64,000 nucleotides of DNA from Nocardia rhizosphaerihabitans (GCF_014646295.1 NZ_BMNE01000006.1:310001-374000), one strand, 5' to 3'. Shown: positions 8,465 to 16,866, numbered from the stretch's first letter. Program-made: numbers and translations. Notes: generated by a model from the sequence alone, not told the origin.

Positions 8465-9094
8465 ATGGCAGCCATGACCCAGACCGAGCCCGGCGATCAA
8501 CGACTGGCCAAGGGCGCTCGAGCCAGGGCGACCATCGCCCGCCGCGCCGCCGAGCTCGCCTCCGTCGAAGGCCTCGACGGCCTCAGTATCGGCATGCTCG
8601 CCACCGACCTGGGCATCAGCAAGAGCGGTATCGCCACGCTCTTCGGCACCAAGGAAGCGCTCCAGCTGGCCGCCGTGCAGACCGCTCGTGAGGTGTTCAT
8701 CGAACGGGTGATCGCGCCGAGTCTGCGCGAACCACGCGGAGCGGGCCGGGTACGGGCTCTGATCGAGCGCTGGTTCGCGCACATCGAGCAGCCACCCTTT
8801 CCCGGCGGCTGCTTCCGCGTCGCCACGCTGACCGAATTCAGCAGTAAGCCGGGGCCCGTTCGCGACGCCGTGGTCGCCGACCACGACGAGTGGCTTGCCA
8901 TCCTGGCCGGGGAGATCCGCAAGGCCCAGACGGTCGGCGACTTCGCCGGTGTCGACGCCGAACTCCTGGTTTTCGAGCTCGACGCGGTCGTCAGCGCCGC
9001 CAATATCGCCCGCCAGATCGGTGATACGGCGCGAGTCGATGCCGCGCGCGCCATCGCGACGCGGCTGCTGTCCGCGGGGTCGATGCAGGTCTGA
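8465..9094 (+). CDS. TetR-family repressor of the MFS/SGNH operon
   Basis: A 209-residue TetR/AcrR regulator. The HTH spans about residues 20-65, with GLSIGMLATDLGISKSGIAT carrying helices 2 and 3. The C-terminal part (GGCFRVATLTEFSSKPGPVRD and following) resembles the TetR_C ligand-binding domain often found with efflux pumps. GAGG lies about 10 nt before the ATG at 8465; a second ATG three codons later is possible. The gene is divergent from the pump operon with two palindromes between, so local repression relieved by the pump substrate is likely. Confidence 0.9.
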   Translation: MAAMTQTEPGDQRLAKGARARATIARRAAELASVEGLDGLSIGMLATDLGISKSGIATLFGTKEALQLAAVQTAREVFIERVIAPSLREPRGAGRVRALIERWFAHIEQPPFPGGCFRVATLTEFSSKPGPVRDAVVADHDEWLAILAGEIRKAQTVGDFAGVDAELLVFELDAVVSAANIARQIGDTARVDAARAIATRLLSAGSMQV

Positions 9095-9110
9095 GAACTG
9101 TGCAAATGCG

Positions 9111-9147
9111 GACGGCGCCGATACCCATGTCGGGTAGCGACGCCGTC
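9111..9147. terminator. Bidirectional terminator-like hairpin
   Basis: GACGGCG (9111-9117) pairs with CGCCGTC (9141-9147). Inside, TACCC pairs with GGGTA across a symmetrical 4-nt internal loop. It sits between the convergent TetR and His-rich genes. No U-tract follows, as is usual in high-GC actinobacteria. Confidence 0.6.
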
Positions 9148-9162
9148 GTGTGGGGGCGGTGA

Positions 9163-10131
9163 TCAGTGGTGGTGTGCGTGCTGCGGTGCGGCGAAACCCG
9201 CGGTCAGGGTGAACGCGGCGGTGCGGACGACGTCGCCGTGCCGGAAATCGAGGAACGCCCGGTAGGTGCCCGGACCGGGAACCGCTGTGTGGAAGGTGAT
9301 CTCCGGCCCCGCCGGGGTGATCCCGTCGCCCGGCTCGCCATTGGGGTGCACGTGCACGTAGGCGAGATCGCCTGCCCGCAGGATCACGAGGTGGCCGAAG
9401 GCGGCCAGGTAGGGCTGTAGATCCGTCACCGGCACACCGTCTTTGCGCACGGTGAGCGTCAGCAGATCGCCCTCGGCGCGCAACTCGCCGTCGACGGTCA
9501 CCTCGTAGCCGTCGACCTTCGCGTTCCGGCCGACGGCTGGAACCGGCTGCGGCGCATAGTGACCCGCGAGGGCGAGATCGGCGCCGAGAGTGATCGTCCG
9601 GCCGAGTGCGCGCGGCGCGATATCGGTGAACACGCGGTAGGCGCCCGCCTCCGGCAGGTCGAGGCGGATGGCCCAGGTGCCGTCGGCCTCGCGCACCGGA
9701 TGGACGTGCCAGAACCCGGTCAGCTCCCGCCGCGCGACGATCAGATGCAGCTCGCGATCGTGAATCGGATCGAACTCGGTGACGGCGGTCCCGTCCGGCC
9801 CGAGGATCCGGAACCGCAAGTCGATGCCGCCCGGCTCGGCGATTGTGGTCTCGAGATCGAGGGTGTACCCGTCCTGGGTGATCAGCAGTCCGCCTGGTGT
9901 GCCCGCCGCGTGGCCCGCGTGGGCGTCACCGTGCCCGGCGTGGCCCGCGTGCTCGTCGACGGGGGCGTGCTCGGGTGCGGCGTGCTTGCCGTGATGCTGG
10001 TGTGCCGCGTGGCCGTTGGTATCGATCCTGTGCCCGGCATGGTTGTCCTGGTGTCCCGCGTGCGCGGGCTGGGTCGCGGTGTCAGCGTGTCCGGCGTGGG
10101 TGTGCTGTCCGGCGTGGGCGTTGGTGGTCAT
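9163..10131 (-). CDS. His-rich, probably copper-binding protein with paired beta domains
   Basis: A 322-residue protein of unknown biochemical function. Residues 1-80 carry many HAGH-type repeats able to bind Cu or other soft metals, and the C-terminus ends QHAHHH. The body is a duplicated beta-rich unit with FWHVHPVREADG and YVHVHPNGEPGD as the matching His-containing loops. As I remember them, related actinobacterial proteins are secreted lipoproteins encoded next to copper ATPases. Here no signal peptide or lipobox is visible, so a cytoplasmic metal-buffering version is possible. A CsoR-type operator 43 bp before the ATG at 10131 supports copper control. Confidence 0.75.
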   Translation of the reverse strand: MTTNAHAGQHTHAGHADTATQPAHAGHQDNHAGHRIDTNGHAAHQHHGKHAAPEHAPVDEHAGHAGHGDAHAGHAAGTPGGLLITQDGYTLDLETTIAEPGGIDLRFRILGPDGTAVTEFDPIHDRELHLIVARRELTGFWHVHPVREADGTWAIRLDLPEAGAYRVFTDIAPRALGRTITLGADLALAGHYAPQPVPAVGRNAKVDGYEVTVDGELRAEGDLLTLTVRKDGVPVTDLQPYLAAFGHLVILRAGDLAYVHVHPNGEPGDGITPAGPEITFHTAVPGPGTYRAFLDFRHGDVVRTAAFTLTAGFAAPQHAHHH

Positions 10132-10173
10132 CGTTTTCGCCTCTCAGTTCGCTGTGCTTCTGAGAGGAAATGT

Positions 10174-10190
10174 ATACCCCAGGGGGGTAT
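10174..10190. promoter_or_regulatory. CsoR-family (copper/thiol) operator
   Basis: ATACCCC-AGG-GGGGTAT is an inverted repeat with G/C runs flanked by AT, the form bound by CsoR/RcnR-family sensors. It lies upstream of the His-rich gene on the minus strand. No csoR gene is in the window, so the regulator would act in trans. Confidence 0.65.
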
Positions 10191-10248
10191 GCAGTAAAGG
10201 TGATGAGCTGTGAACTGGATCACGCAGGAGGTGAAGGCTGAGATGTCG

Positions 10249-10671
10249 CTAAGCGGCGGGGGAGCCCGACGACGTAGGGCGGGGACGATGCGCTCGGATA
10301 TCCACGGGACGCCCATCGGGATCGTGCGCAGTCATCGTCCATTGCGTGGGCAGCGTCTCGATCGGCCCCACCGGCCATCCGGCCGCCAGGATCCGATCGC
10401 GAACCTCGCGCAGTTGTGCGTGGGTCCCCACCCGCAGTCCCCAGCCCGCCCGGCCCAGCGGGTCGGTGTCGGTGCGCGGAATGGTCGCGGTCTCGACGAT
10501 CATCAGATGGTCGTTGCCGCCGACGTCGACCACCGCTATCCGAGGATCGGACGGAGTCGCCGCGCGCTCGAAGGCGAGCACCGCCCCGAGCATGTCGGCA
10601 TAGAAGGCCACGAGCCGGTCGAGGTCGGGAGTGGCGAGCGTCAGGTGATTGATTCCGAGAAGTTCGGGCAT
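10249..10671 (-). CDS. VOC-family protein
   Basis: A 140-residue vicinal-oxygen-chelate protein. It opens with the fold's first metal-ligand strand (GINHLTLATPDLDRLVAFYADML). The second half contains GWGLRVGTHAQLREV and ends with HDPDGRPVDIRA, the usual closing strand. The family includes glyoxalases, fosfomycin and bleomycin resistance proteins and dioxygenases; nothing here points to one. The ATG at 10671 fits the family start; an in-frame GTG at 10683 would add four residues. It stands alone between the copper-type promoter and the sulfur genes. Confidence 0.82.
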   Translation of the reverse strand: MPELLGINHLTLATPDLDRLVAFYADMLGAVLAFERAATPSDPRIAVVDVGGNDHLMIVETATIPRTDTDPLGRAGWGLRVGTHAQLREVRDRILAAGWPVGPIETLPTQWTMTAHDPDGRPVDIRAHRPRPTSSGSPAA

Positions 10672-10703
10672 GGCAGGCCCCACTGTATCGGTGCCACGTG
10701 AAT

Positions 10704-11564
10704 TCAGGCGGTGAGTTCGAGCTCAGCCACGATCGCGCTGTCGTAGCGAGCCCAGACCACGTCGGTCAGCGCCGAGTGCGCCCCGATGACGCCCGCGTGC
10801 ACGACATCGGGAGCCGCGGCGACGAGCCGATCGGTGAGCAGCCCGGGAGCGAGGAACCACGGCGCCACCACGATCTGCTCGGCACCACGGGCACGCAGCC
10901 GGTCGATGGCGACGCTGATGCCGGGTTCTACTGTCGCGAAGCACATTTCGGTACGGACGCCGGTTCGCGCCGCCAACCGCCGTGCCACCGCGGCGGTCCG
11001 CCCATTGGCGGCCGCATCACGTGATCCGACGGCGGCGACTGCCACGCCCAGCGATCCCGCATGCCCCGCTGCGAGGTTGAGAGCCCCTGGGAGACAGCCG
11101 GTTATGCCGAAGAGGTGCGCCGGGATCTGGTCCGCGAACGGCTGAGCCGTGGCCGCGAGGACCCGGTCGGCCAGCGCGTCGATCAGTCGCGGGTCGGCGC
11201 CGAGGACGTCGGCCTGCGTGAGCTGCAGTCGGGGATGACGGCGACCGGCATCGGCGAGGAGCGCGGGCAGGTCGACGCGGGCGTGAAAAGCATTGCCCAG
11301 CAAGAGGGGAACAACGATCGCCTCGGTGTGCCCCTGGGCGGCGAGGTCGTCGACAACCTGATCCACCAGGGGCGTGCTCAGATCGAGGAACGCCAGCCGG
11401 ACGGTGAGATCCGGTCGGGCGGCGGCGATTTCGGCGACCGCGGCCGCCATCGTCGCCGCCGAACGCGGATCGCGGCTGCCGTGGGCGACCGCGATCAGCG
11501 CGGGCTCGCCACCGCTGCGCGGCCCCACAGCGGGGCCGCGCAGCGGGGCGAGCGTTCGATTCAT
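10704..11564 (-). CDS. Sirohydrochlorin chelatase (CbiX/SirB-like)
   Basis: A 286-residue two-lobed chelatase inserting Fe2+ (or Co2+) into sirohydrochlorin, giving the siroheme needed by sulfite reductase. The N-terminal lobe carries AVAHGSRDPRS with the metal-binding His; the second lobe repeats the fold and contains VVAPWFLAPGLLTDR. The ATG overlaps the cysN stop by one base (TGATG), so translation is coupled. It is the last gene of the sulfate-reduction operon, which makes the siroheme role much more likely than a cobalamin one. Confidence 0.88.
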   Translation of the reverse strand: MNRTLAPLRGPAVGPRSGGEPALIAVAHGSRDPRSAATMAAAVAEIAAARPDLTVRLAFLDLSTPLVDQVVDDLAAQGHTEAIVVPLLLGNAFHARVDLPALLADAGRRHPRLQLTQADVLGADPRLIDALADRVLAATAQPFADQIPAHLFGITGCLPGALNLAAGHAGSLGVAVAAVGSRDAAANGRTAAVARRLAARTGVRTEMCFATVEPGISVAIDRLRARGAEQIVVAPWFLAPGLLTDRLVAAAPDVVHAGVIGAHSALTDVVWARYDSAIVAELELTA

Positions 11565-12859
11565 CAGACCGCGGTACCGACCTCGACGGAGGTCAGCACA
11601 TCGCCGACCAGGCCCGCGGCGAGGGTGTTGCCACCGGCGGGGTCGATCAGCAGGAACGACCCGGTGTGCCGGTTGGTGCGGTAGTCGTCGGCCGGGATCG
11701 GCTCGGCCAGCCGCAGCGAGACCCGGCCGATGTCGTTGAGCTCCAACGACTCCGGGCTCTCCTGCGCGGTCAGGGTCTGCTCGTCGAAGCGCTCCACGAG
11801 CGCGCCGACGATGGCCTGGGTGGTCTTGGCGCCGTGCTTGAGCAGCAGCCGCGCGCCGGGGCGCAGCGCCTTGTCGCCGAGCCAGCACACGGTCGCGTCG
11901 AAGGTGTCGATCGGCTCCGGCGCGTCGGCGGGGGAGGCGATGATGTCGCCGCGCGAGATGTCGACCTCGTCGGCGAGCAGCAGCGTGACACTGCGACCCA
12001 CCTGCGCGACCGCCAGCTCACCGTCGGGGGTGTCGACGCGTTCGACGGTGGTGCGCTTGCCCGAGGGCAGCACCACGATCTCGTCGCCGGGGGAGACCGA
12101 ACCGGCCGCGATCTGACCCGCGTAGCCGCGGTAGTCGGGGTACTCGGCGGTGCGCGGACGGATCACGTACTGCACCGGGAAACGCAGGCCAAGCGCGTGC
12201 GTTCCGGTCGAATCCGCGTCCACCGGAACCGATTCCAGGTGCTCGATGAGCGAGGGGCCGTCGTAGTACGGGGTGTTGGCCGACCTGCTGGCGATGTTGT
12301 CACCGTGCAGTGCGGACACCGGGATCTCGAGGACGTCCTCGTCGGCCCAGCCCAGCTTCGAGGTGAGCGTGTTGAACTCGGACGAGATCGCGGCGAACAC
12401 CTCGGCCGGGTTGTCGACCAGGTCGATCTTGTTCACGGCCAGCACCAGCTTCGGCACGCCGAGCAGCGCCAGCACGGCGGCGTGCCGGCGGGTCTGCTCG
12501 ATGACGCCCTTGCGCGCGTCGACCAGCAGGATCACCAGCTGCGCGGTGGACGCGCCGGAGACCGTGTTGCGGGTGTACTGCACGTGCCCCGGGGTATCGG
12601 CGAGCACGAAAGAGCGCTTGGGCGTGGCGAAGTAGCGGTAGGCCACGTCGATGGTGATGCCCTGCTCACGCTCGGCGCGCAGACCGTCGACGAGCAGCGA
12701 CAGGTCGGGGGTCGACAGACCCTTGTCGACCGAGGCGCGGGTGACGGCATCGATCTGATCGGCCAGCACGGACTTCGTGTCGTAGAGCAGCCGTCCGACC
12801 AAGGTGGACTTGCCGTCGTCGACAGAACCGGCGGTGGCCAGGCGAAGTAGGTCGCTCAC
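11564..12859 (-). CDS. cysN: Sulfate adenylyltransferase subunit 1 (GTPase)
   Basis: The 431-residue GTPase subunit of ATP sulfurylase; with CysD it forms adenosine 5'-phosphosulfate from sulfate and ATP. P-loop GSVDDGKST at residues 11-19, switch motif DTPGHVQY, NKIDL for guanine recognition, then the EF-Tu-like beta-barrel domains. Unlike the CysNC fusion of mycobacteria there is no C-terminal APS kinase domain. The GTG at 12859 overlaps the stop of a preceding 28-codon frame (GTGA), and GGAGG sits 7 nt upstream. That preceding frame is a decayed copy of this gene's own 5' end. Confidence 0.93.
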   Translation of the reverse strand: MSDLLRLATAGSVDDGKSTLVGRLLYDTKSVLADQIDAVTRASVDKGLSTPDLSLLVDGLRAEREQGITIDVAYRYFATPKRSFVLADTPGHVQYTRNTVSGASTAQLVILLVDARKGVIEQTRRHAAVLALLGVPKLVLAVNKIDLVDNPAEVFAAISSEFNTLTSKLGWADEDVLEIPVSALHGDNIASRSANTPYYDGPSLIEHLESVPVDADSTGTHALGLRFPVQYVIRPRTAEYPDYRGYAGQIAAGSVSPGDEIVVLPSGKRTTVERVDTPDGELAVAQVGRSVTLLLADEVDISRGDIIASPADAPEPIDTFDATVCWLGDKALRPGARLLLKHGAKTTQAIVGALVERFDEQTLTAQESPESLELNDIGRVSLRLAEPIPADDYRTNRHTGSFLLIDPAGGNTLAAGLVGDVLTSVEVGTAV

Positions 12860-12942
12860 CGTCGCGCCTCCGTCCGACCAGCGTGGCTGTGCCCATGGTC
12901 GTCGACAGAACCGGCGGTGGCCAGCCTCAATAGGTCGGACAT
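12856..12942 (-). pseudogene. Decayed tandem duplicate of the cysN 5' end (28-codon frame)
   Basis: Between cysD and cysN an ATG at 12942 opens a 28-codon frame beginning MSDLLRLATAGSVDD, identical to the first 15 residues of CysN. It then ends DHGHSHAGRTEARR. At DNA level 38 of the first 45 bases match, including 25 identical bases, and the differences in the Ser, Leu and Arg codons are synonymous. A 4-bp insertion then breaks the frame just where the P-loop Gly-Lys begins, but similarity continues (19 of 24 bases) through TGGTCGGACGG. The frame starts on the cysD stop (TGATG) and stops on the cysN start (GTGA), so it may still relay ribosomes. Confidence 0.85.
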
Positions 12943-13901
12943 CAGAAATAACCCTCTCGCTTGCGGTCTTCCATGGCGGCCTCGGACACGCGGTCGTCGC
13001 CACGGGTCGCACCACGTTCGGTCAGTCGGGACGCGGCGACCTCGGCCAGGATGGCCTCGTTGTCGGCGGCGTCGGAGATGATGGCGCCGGTCGTCGAGCC
13101 GTCGCCGACGGTGCGGTAGCGCACCGACCGGGTCTCGAGCACCTCGTTGTCGTTCGGGCCGCCCCACACACCGGGGGTCATCCACATGCCGTCGCGCTGG
13201 TACACCGGGCGCTCGTGGGCGTAGTAGATGCTGGCCAGATCGATGTCCTCGCGGGCGATGTAGCGCCAGATGTCGAGCTCGGTCCAGTTGCTCAGCGGGA
13301 ACACGCGCACGTGCTCACCCGGCGCGTGCTTGCCGTTGTAGAGGTTCCACAGCTCGGGACGCTGACGCTTCGGGTCCCACTGGCCGAAGGCGTTGCGCAG
13401 CGAGAAGATCCGCTCCTTGGCGCGCGAGCGCTCCTCGTCGCGGCGACCGCCGCCGAAGACCGCGTCGAAGCGGTGCTCGGTGATGGCGTCGAGCAGCGGC
13501 ACGGTCTGCAGCGGGTTGCGGATGCCGTCGGGGCGCTCGGTGAGGCGGCCGTCGGCCAGATACTCCTCGACCGAGGCCACGTGCAGGCGCAGCCCGTACT
13601 TCTCCACCACCTTGTCGCGGAACTCGAGCACCTCGTCCAGGTTGTGCCCGGTGTCGACGTGCAGCAGCGCGAACGGCAGCGGCGCGGGCCAGAAGGCCTT
13701 GAGCGCCAGATGCAGCAGCACCGTGGAGTCCTTGCCGCCGGAGAACAGGATCACCGGCCGCTCGAACTCGCCCGCGACCTCACGGAAGATGTGGATCGCC
13801 TCGGACTCCAGCGCCGCGAGGGTGTCGAACTCGGTCAGGCCGAGGTCGCGTTCGGTGGTGTCGGTACTCACAGGCTCACTCCCGGTGGTGGTGATGGTCA
13901 T
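12942..13901 (-). CDS. cysD: Sulfate adenylyltransferase subunit 2
   Basis: The 319-residue catalytic subunit of ATP sulfurylase, of the PP-loop adenylyltransferase family. The PP-loop SGGKDS lies at residues 54-59; HVDTGHNLDEV and FGGGRRDEERSR are further conserved family segments. The ATG at 13901 overlaps the cysH stop (ATGA). An in-frame GTG at codon 11 is a possible alternative start. At its 3' end the stop overlaps the ATG of the decayed cysN copy. It works with CysN in the cytoplasm, with product passed to CysH. Confidence 0.94.
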   Translation of the reverse strand: MTITTTGSEPVSTDTTERDLGLTEFDTLAALESEAIHIFREVAGEFERPVILFSGGKDSTVLLHLALKAFWPAPLPFALLHVDTGHNLDEVLEFRDKVVEKYGLRLHVASVEEYLADGRLTERPDGIRNPLQTVPLLDAITEHRFDAVFGGGRRDEERSRAKERIFSLRNAFGQWDPKRQRPELWNLYNGKHAPGEHVRVFPLSNWTELDIWRYIAREDIDLASIYYAHERPVYQRDGMWMTPGVWGGPNDNEVLETRSVRYRTVGDGSTTGAIISDAADNEAILAEVAASRLTERGATRGDDRVSEAAMEDRKREGYF

Positions 13902-14617
13902 GATTGGTGCAATCCGCATTCGGTCTTGGCGAGGCCGGCCCAGCGGCCACTGCGCGGATCGGACCCCGGTTCGGGCTTGCGCGTGCACGGTGCGCAGCCG
14001 ATGGACGGGTAACCCTCCTCCACCAGGGGATTGATGAGAATGCCGTTGGCCTCGATGTAGGCCTGCATCTCGTCGTCGGACCACGGTGCGATCGGATTGA
14101 TCTTCACCAGGCCGAAGGCTTCGTCGAAGGAGATCAGCGGCGCGTTGGCGCGGGTGGGCGCCTCGACCCGGCGGATGCCGGTGATCCACGCGTTGTAGCC
14201 GGTCAGCGACTTCTTCAGCGGGACGACCTTGCGCAGCCTGCAGCATTCGGCGGCGTCACGGGCGAACAGATCCTTGCCGAGCAACTCGTCCTGCTCGGCG
14301 ACGCTGTGCTCCGGACGCACGTTCACCACGTTCACCCCGTACACGGCCTCGACCGCGTCGCGCGTGCCGATGGTCTCGGCGAAGTGGTAGCCGGTGTCGA
14401 GGAACAGCACGTCGACGCCGGGACGGGTCTGTGCGGCCAGGTGCACCAGCACGCCGTCCTGCATGTTCGACGCGACGATGTAGCCGTTGCCGAACGTGCG
14501 GTCGGTCCAGGCGATCAGGTCGGCGGCCGAGGCCTCGGTGCCGAGTTCGGCCGCGCCCTGCTCGGCGATGGCGCGCAGCTCGTCTTCGGACAGCTTCGCG
14601 GCGAGATTCGTTGTCAC
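13898..14617 (-). CDS. cysH: Adenylylsulfate (APS) reductase
   Basis: A 239-residue assimilatory reductase converting adenylylsulfate to sulfite with thioredoxin. The cysteine pairs Cys125-Cys126 and Cys208/Cys211 mark the 4Fe-4S form, which uses APS rather than PAPS; this fits the lack of an APS kinase domain on CysN. The catalytic cysteine is Cys234 in the C-terminal KTECGLH. The GTG at 14617 is chosen because the family begins shortly before the SEDELRAIAE helix and GGAG lies upstream. The next upstream gene is sir, 20 bp away. Confidence 0.94.
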   Translation of the reverse strand: MTTNLAAKLSEDELRAIAEQGAAELGTEASAADLIAWTDRTFGNGYIVASNMQDGVLVHLAAQTRPGVDVLFLDTGYHFAETIGTRDAVEAVYGVNVVNVRPEHSVAEQDELLGKDLFARDAAECCRLRKVVPLKKSLTGYNAWITGIRRVEAPTRANAPLISFDEAFGLVKINPIAPWSDDEMQAYIEANGILINPLVEEGYPSIGCAPCTRKPEPGSDPRSGRWAGLAKTECGLHQS

Positions 14618-14637
14618 TGTGGGGATCTCCTCATCGA

Positions 14638-16431
14638 CTATCGGAGGTCGGCCTCGTCGGCGCGCACTGCCCACACCGCGAAACGTTCACCGGATTCCCG
14701 GTTCTTGACGAAGTTGCGGACGACGCGATCGATGTAGTCGCCGAGCTCGACGCTGGTCACCTTGTGCTGACGCAGCTTCCGGCCGAACCCGCTGTCCAGG
14801 CCGAGGCTGCCACCCAGGTGAACCTGGAAACCCTCGACCTGATTCCCGTTGCCGTCGTCGACGAGCTGACCCTTGAAGCCGATGTCGGCGATCTGAGACC
14901 GGCCGCACGAGTTCGGGCAGCCGTTGATGTTGATGGTGATCGGCACGTCGAGCTCGGCATTGATGTCGGCCAGGCGCTGCTCGAGCTCCGGCGCCAGCAC
15001 CTGCGAGCGCTTACGGGTCTCGACGAAGGACAGCTTGCAGAACTCGATGCCACTGCAGGCGAGCAGGTTTCGCCGCCAGATCGACGGACGCGCCTGCAGG
15101 CCGAGCGGTTCCAGCTCGTCGATCAGCGCGTCGACCTGGTCGTCGGCGATGTCGAGGATGATCAGCTTCTGGTACGGGGTGAACCGGACCCGGTCCGAGC
15201 CGTACTTCTCGGCGGCGTCGGCGACCTTGCTCAGGATGGTGCCCGAGACGCGACCGGCGATGGGGGAGAAGCCGACGGCGTTGAGACCGTTGCGCAGCTT
15301 CTGCACGCCGACGTGGTCGATCGGCTTGGCCGGCTGCTCCGGGGCGGGACCGTCGATCAGCTTGCGCTCGAGGTACTCGTCCTCGAGGACCTGGCGGAAC
15401 TTCTCGATGCCCCAGTCCTTGATCAGGAACTTCAGGCGGGCCTTGGTGCGCAGGCGACGGTAGCCGTAGTCGCGGAACAGCGAGACGACGGCTTCCCACA
15501 CGTCGGGCACCTCGTCGAGCGGCACCCACGCGCCGACGCGCTTGGCCAGCATCGGGTTGGTCGACAGACCGCCGCCGACCCACAGGTCGAGGCCGGGGCC
15601 GTGCTCGGGGTGGTTCACGCCGACGAAGGCGACGTCGTTGATCTCGTGCACCACGTCCTGCTGGCCCGAGATCGCGGTCTTGAACTTGCGGGGAAGGTTG
15701 GAGTACTCCTTCTTCCCGATGTAGCGCTTGACGATCTCATCGATCGCCCAGGTCGGGTCGATGATCTCGTCGAGGGACTCACCGGCCAGCGGCGAACCAA
15801 GGACAACGCGCGGGCAGTCGCCGCACGCCTCGGTGGTGTGCAGGCCGACCGATTCCAGCCGCCGCCAGATCTCCGGGACGTTCTCGACCTCGATCCAGTG
15901 GTACTGGACGTTCTCGCGGTCCGAGAGGTCGGCGGTGTCGCGACCGAACTCGGTGGAGATCTGGCCGATGGTGCGCAGCTGGGCGACGTTGAGCGCGCCG
16001 GCGTCGCAGCGCACCCGCATCATGAAGTACTTGGCTTCGAGGATGTCGATGTTGTCGTCGTCGGTCCAGGTGCCGTCGTAGCCCTCTTCGCGCTGGGTGT
16101 AGAGACCCCACCAGCGGAAACGGCCACGCAGATCAGCCTTGTCGATCGAGTCGAAGCCGCCCTTGGCGTAGATGTTCTCGATACGCGCGCGCACGTTGAG
16201 CGGGTTGTCGTCCTTCTTGGACTGCTCGTTCGGGTTCAGCGGCTCGCGATAGCCGAGGGCCCACTGGCCTTCGGAGCGGCGGCGGACCGGCTTGCCGGTG
16301 CGCTCGCGCGGCGCGACGGGGGCTTCGCTGCGCGGCCGATCGGGCCGCACGCGGCGTTCGGCTGCCGGGCGCTCGGGGCGGGCCTGCGCCGTCGACTGTT
16401 CGGTCGAAGCGGCGTCGGTGCTCGACGTCAT
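14638..16431 (-). CDS. sir: Ferredoxin-dependent sulfite reductase
   Basis: A 597-residue siroheme/4Fe-4S enzyme reducing sulfite to sulfide with six electrons from ferredoxin. Cluster and siroheme ligands are Cys459, Cys465, Cys505 and Cys509 (CX5C-X39-CX3C). The ACGDCPRVV segment near residue 202 and two ferredoxin-like repeats are typical of the NirA/SirA family. The first ~45 residues are an unusually Pro/Arg/Glu-rich extension. AGGAG precedes the ATG at 16431. A Cys-rich leader peptide is encoded 130 nt upstream, so the operon is probably attenuated by cysteine supply. Nitrite reductase is the alternative reading, but the cys neighbours argue for sulfite. Confidence 0.92.
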   Translation of the reverse strand: MTSSTDAASTEQSTAQARPERPAAERRVRPDRPRSEAPVAPRERTGKPVRRRSEGQWALGYREPLNPNEQSKKDDNPLNVRARIENIYAKGGFDSIDKADLRGRFRWWGLYTQREEGYDGTWTDDDNIDILEAKYFMMRVRCDAGALNVAQLRTIGQISTEFGRDTADLSDRENVQYHWIEVENVPEIWRRLESVGLHTTEACGDCPRVVLGSPLAGESLDEIIDPTWAIDEIVKRYIGKKEYSNLPRKFKTAISGQQDVVHEINDVAFVGVNHPEHGPGLDLWVGGGLSTNPMLAKRVGAWVPLDEVPDVWEAVVSLFRDYGYRRLRTKARLKFLIKDWGIEKFRQVLEDEYLERKLIDGPAPEQPAKPIDHVGVQKLRNGLNAVGFSPIAGRVSGTILSKVADAAEKYGSDRVRFTPYQKLIILDIADDQVDALIDELEPLGLQARPSIWRRNLLACSGIEFCKLSFVETRKRSQVLAPELEQRLADINAELDVPITININGCPNSCGRSQIADIGFKGQLVDDGNGNQVEGFQVHLGGSLGLDSGFGRKLRQHKVTSVELGDYIDRVVRNFVKNRESGERFAVWAVRADEADLR

Positions 16432-16561
16432 GTGGGGTCGCTCCTGCGGGGTGGGTGGTACATCCGTGCTGAAGGCGCGAGGGGCTGGCTCGCGTCAGGT
16501 GGTCAGCGGGCCGATGAGAGTCGATGGCACCGGGGGATACCCGGGCGTGGACGCCGCTGCG

Positions 16562-16654
16562 CTACCGGTGGAAACCGGGCCGACAACAGGCGCTGCAGAC
16601 ACGCTGGAAGTCGACGTGGCGCCGGGCCACGAGTCGTACTCCAGTTGCGTGCAT
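16562..16654 (-). CDS. Cysteine-responsive leader peptide of the sulfate-reduction operon
   Basis: A 30-residue frame containing VRLVARRHVDFQRVCSACC and ending in RPGFHR. The ARRHVDxxRV core is the hallmark of actinobacterial putative leader peptides found upstream of sulfur genes. Three cysteine codons sit at its end (VCSACC), the place where stalling would sense charged tRNA-Cys. It lacks a ribosome binding site, but a -10-like CACAAT ends 6 nt before the ATG, so translation from a leaderless mRNA is likely. The 130-nt gap before sir would hold the attenuating structure. The function follows from the known leader family and position; I have not folded the RNA. Confidence 0.8.
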   Translation of the reverse strand: MHATGVRLVARRHVDFQRVCSACCRPGFHR

Positions 16655-16660
16655 GGGGCT

Positions 16661-16666
16661 ATTGTG
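16661..16666 (-). promoter_or_regulatory. Probable -10 element of the sulfate-reduction operon
   Basis: On the minus strand CACAAT is followed by exactly 6 nt and then the ATG of the leader peptide, consistent with a leaderless transcript starting at that ATG. No clear -35 box is seen. Confidence 0.5.
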
Positions 16667-16866
16667 CCATGTCAGCCGGGTCGTTCCGACCGCAAGGAGA
16701 TATTTCCCGCACTTTTGGGGGAAATTCCCTGGACGGTTGTCCCGTTCTGTGACGGGGGTCATAGATCACCTGCCGGAAGCGACCGGTGATTCACCCGATC
16801 GCGCTCGTGTGGCGTGCGGCACAGCACGTTGACCTGGAGTGTTGTTGAGGTTGCACAGTGGGTCGC

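Noticed and set aside
12666..12896. Frame beginning MGTATLVGRR in the cysN start region
   Set aside because: It is the out-of-frame continuation of the decayed cysN copy running through cysN, not a separate gene.
16432..16561. SAM-type riboswitch in the sir leader
   Set aside because: No recognisable conserved riboswitch core; the Cys-codon leader explains regulation better.
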